From: CAIJXV01 sp964497135
Lineage (GTDB): Bacteria > Verrucomicrobiota > Kiritimatiellia > CAIKKV01 > CAIJXV01
DNA: 7,814 nt
Assembly (NCBI GenBank): GCA_964497135.1
Contig: CAZCDO010000185.1
Coordinates: 1 to 7,814, forward strand
Direction of reading: 5' to 3'
Within the stretch, counting starts at the first letter, position 1. Each line of letters opens with the position of its first letter. Shown here in pieces: positions 6,646-7,814 of this stretch. A program made the translations under genes and the position numbers. The notes beneath the pieces were generated by a model, which had not been told where the DNA came from, ran no database searches, and worked only from the letters and a program-made list of their open reading frames with translations.

Positions 6646-7707
6646 ATGCAACTGACCAGCGCCCAACTCGAAACAGCCGCCAAAAAAGCCACTGCCTGGC
6701 TCGCCTCCCAATTAACCCCCCTCGGCAACTACAAAGGCCAGCAGGCGCCCGACGCCAATGGCGTTTATCCCGACACCGACGATATCGGTTGTTATTACAA
6801 GAGCATCTACACCCTGCGCGCCACCGGCCAAACCGCCGCCGCCGGGCGCTGCATGGCCTATGTTGTCAGCCGCTTCCGCTCTCCGGAAGGCGATTATTTC
6901 AACACGCCGACCGTTCGCAGTTCCGGCAGTTACGGGCCGGTCTTCTGCCAGCTTTACCAGAACGCGTGGTTGATGCGCGGGGCCGCCAGTTTGCAATGGA
7001 TCGGCCTGGCCGACAGCATGCTCAAGTTTATGAACACCCAGCGCGAACCCGCGTCGGGCGGCTATTATACCGTCGTTAATTCCACCACCGGAATCATGGA
7101 TTCCAATTCCATCGCCGTCGGAGCCTGGTCCTGTCTGCTGGGATATCAGCCCAAACTGGCCAAAAAAAGCTGCGACTTCCTGCTGACGCTCCTTAAGAAT
7201 CAACCGGATGACGGCATTCTCTGGTCCCGCTGCCGGGCCGATGGCACGCTGATCACCGATCTCAGCGATGTCGACCCCAAGAATCACCGCTATGTGCGCG
7301 TTTCCGCCACCGAGCCCCAGCAGGCCTACTGGATCTGGGCCTGGCCGATGAACACCCTGATCGCCATGCACGAATTGACCGGCCAGAAGAAATACCTCCG
7401 CGGCGCGATCAAGATCTTCGGCTTCTTGAAAGGTTGCCATCCGAATGCCTTCGGGTTCACCACCTCCGGCAAAAACGCCTGGGGTGCCATGAAACTTTTC
7501 CGTCTCACCGGCGAAAAGAAATATCTCACCAAGGCCCTCCTCCAGATGCAATACATCCTCGATCACCAGCATGCCGATGGGTATATGCTGGGCGAAGGGG
7601 TCCAGGATGAAAGCGGTCAACCCCGGCGGACCACTTTCGATTTCACCGCCGATTTTGCCAGTTGGCTGATTGATAACGCCCACGAAATGGCCGCCCGCGG
7701 CCTGTAA
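6646..7707 (+). CDS. Uncharacterised alpha-helical toroid-like protein, putative sugar-active enzyme
   Basis: I do not recognise a named family for this 353-aa protein. It is mostly amphipathic helix with Gly/aromatic-rich loops. It shows an internal repeat: LTGQKKYL at 244-251 and LTGEKKYL at 287-294, 43 residues apart, with a weaker related unit around ATGQTAAAGR (59-68). This is the pattern of helical-hairpin (alpha/alpha) toroids found in six-hairpin glycosidases, unsaturated glucuronyl hydrolases, N-acylglucosamine 2-epimerases and terpene-cyclase-like folds. Possible active-site stretches are YPDTDDIGCYYKS (41-53), YGPVFCQLYQNAW (96-108), SATEPQQAYWIWAW (220-233) and DFTADFASWL (332-341), rich in Asp, Glu, Trp and Tyr. 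No signal peptide or membrane segment is visible, so it is probably cytoplasmic. AAAGGA (6633-6638) lies 7 nt before the ATG. It is cotranscribed, on spacing, with the mutarotase upstream (18 nt) and the kinase downstream (25 nt). A hydrolase or isomerase acting on a small sugar is inferred only from fold and context. Confidence 0.8.
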   Translation: MQLTSAQLETAAKKATAWLASQLTPLGNYKGQQAPDANGVYPDTDDIGCYYKSIYTLRATGQTAAAGRCMAYVVSRFRSPEGDYFNTPTVRSSGSYGPVFCQLYQNAWLMRGAASLQWIGLADSMLKFMNTQREPASGGYYTVVNSTTGIMDSNSIAVGAWSCLLGYQPKLAKKSCDFLLTLLKNQPDDGILWSRCRADGTLITDLSDVDPKNHRYVRVSATEPQQAYWIWAWPMNTLIAMHELTGQKKYLRGAIKIFGFLKGCHPNAFGFTTSGKNAWGAMKLFRLTGEKKYLTKALLQMQYILDHQHADGYMLGEGVQDESGQPRRTTFDFTADFASWLIDNAHEMAARGL

Positions 7708-7732
7708 TTCCAACCTGAACCGGAGTTTTTTA

Positions 7733-7814
7733 ATGCCTGCTCAAAAATTAGTCATGGGTTTCGATGTCGGCGGCACCAAGACCGCCTGTGTGATCATGGA
7801 TGAAACCGGCCGGG
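7733..7814 (+). CDS. ASKHA-fold sugar kinase (BadF/BadG or ROK type), N-terminal fragment
   Basis: Only the first 27 codons are in the window; the gene runs off the right edge. The N-terminus VMGFDVGGTKTACVIMDETG contains the phosphate-1 loop DxGGTKT followed by a beta-hairpin, diagnostic of the actin/Hsp70/sugar-kinase superfamily. The wording fits both the BadF/BadG/BcrA ATPase family (which includes N-acetylglucosamine kinases) and ROK sugar kinases; the fragment cannot separate them. GGAG at 7722-7725 lies 7 nt before the ATG and supports the start. The 25-nt gap after the preceding gene indicates the same operon. A role in phosphorylating the sugar processed by the upstream enzymes is inferred. 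Confidence 0.85.
   Translation, partial: MPAQKLVMGFDVGGTKTACVIMDETGR

Noticed and set aside
5677..7713. Two long reverse-strand reading frames (5677-6711 and 6712-7713) in one frame opposite the epimerase and toroid genes
   Set aside because: They mirror the C-ending codon bias of the real genes. Their predicted proteins are Gly/Asp/Ala-rich without recognisable domains, and the + strand genes have clear family motifs and ribosome binding sites.
1..7814. CRISPR array, tRNA, rRNA, insertion sequence or defence genes
   Set aside because: No regularly spaced repeats, RNA gene hallmarks, transposase or nuclease motifs were seen in any part of the window.

Overview
This window is about 7.8 kb of GC-rich bacterial DNA. 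Every gene I can support lies on the + strand. It looks like a carbohydrate-catabolism region from a member of the PVC superphylum (Verrucomicrobiota, Kiritimatiellota, Lentisphaerota or Planctomycetota). That placement is an inference from gene content: a large secreted DUF4838 protein beside a heparinase II/III-type lyase and a sugar epimerase/kinase cluster, plus strongly C-ending codons. It is not proven by any marker gene.

Layout. Bases 1-55 hold a nested inverted repeat of REP-like type, followed by an AT-rich leader. Bases 184-2574 encode a secreted protein of about 796 aa with an alpha-glucuronidase-like N-terminal region, a DUF4838 core and a C-terminal beta-rich region. A 9-bp inverted repeat (2600-2632) lies in the gap before a small ExoD-family membrane protein (2668-3348). 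A gap of about 250 bp (3349-3601) has no convincing gene but carries a small cluster of TCACCG motifs. It leads to a heparinase II/III-family protein (best start 3602, end 5593). A candidate promoter and a short GC hairpin (5604-5667) precede three closely spaced genes: an aldose 1-epimerase-family protein (5683-6627), an uncharacterised all-helical repeat protein (6646-7707), and the first 27 codons of an ASKHA-fold sugar kinase (7733 to the window edge).

How the genes may work together (inference). The DUF4838 protein would act outside the cytoplasm on a glycan. The lyase, which has no visible signal peptide, would cleave uronic-acid-containing oligosaccharides. The mutarotase-like protein and the kinase would feed the released sugar into metabolism. 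The 353-aa helical protein sits between epimerase and kinase with 18- and 25-nt gaps, and it is the best candidate here for an undescribed step. ExoD does not fit this pathway obviously and may be an unrelated neighbour.

I see no CRISPR array, tRNA, rRNA, insertion sequence or toxin/defence system in the window.
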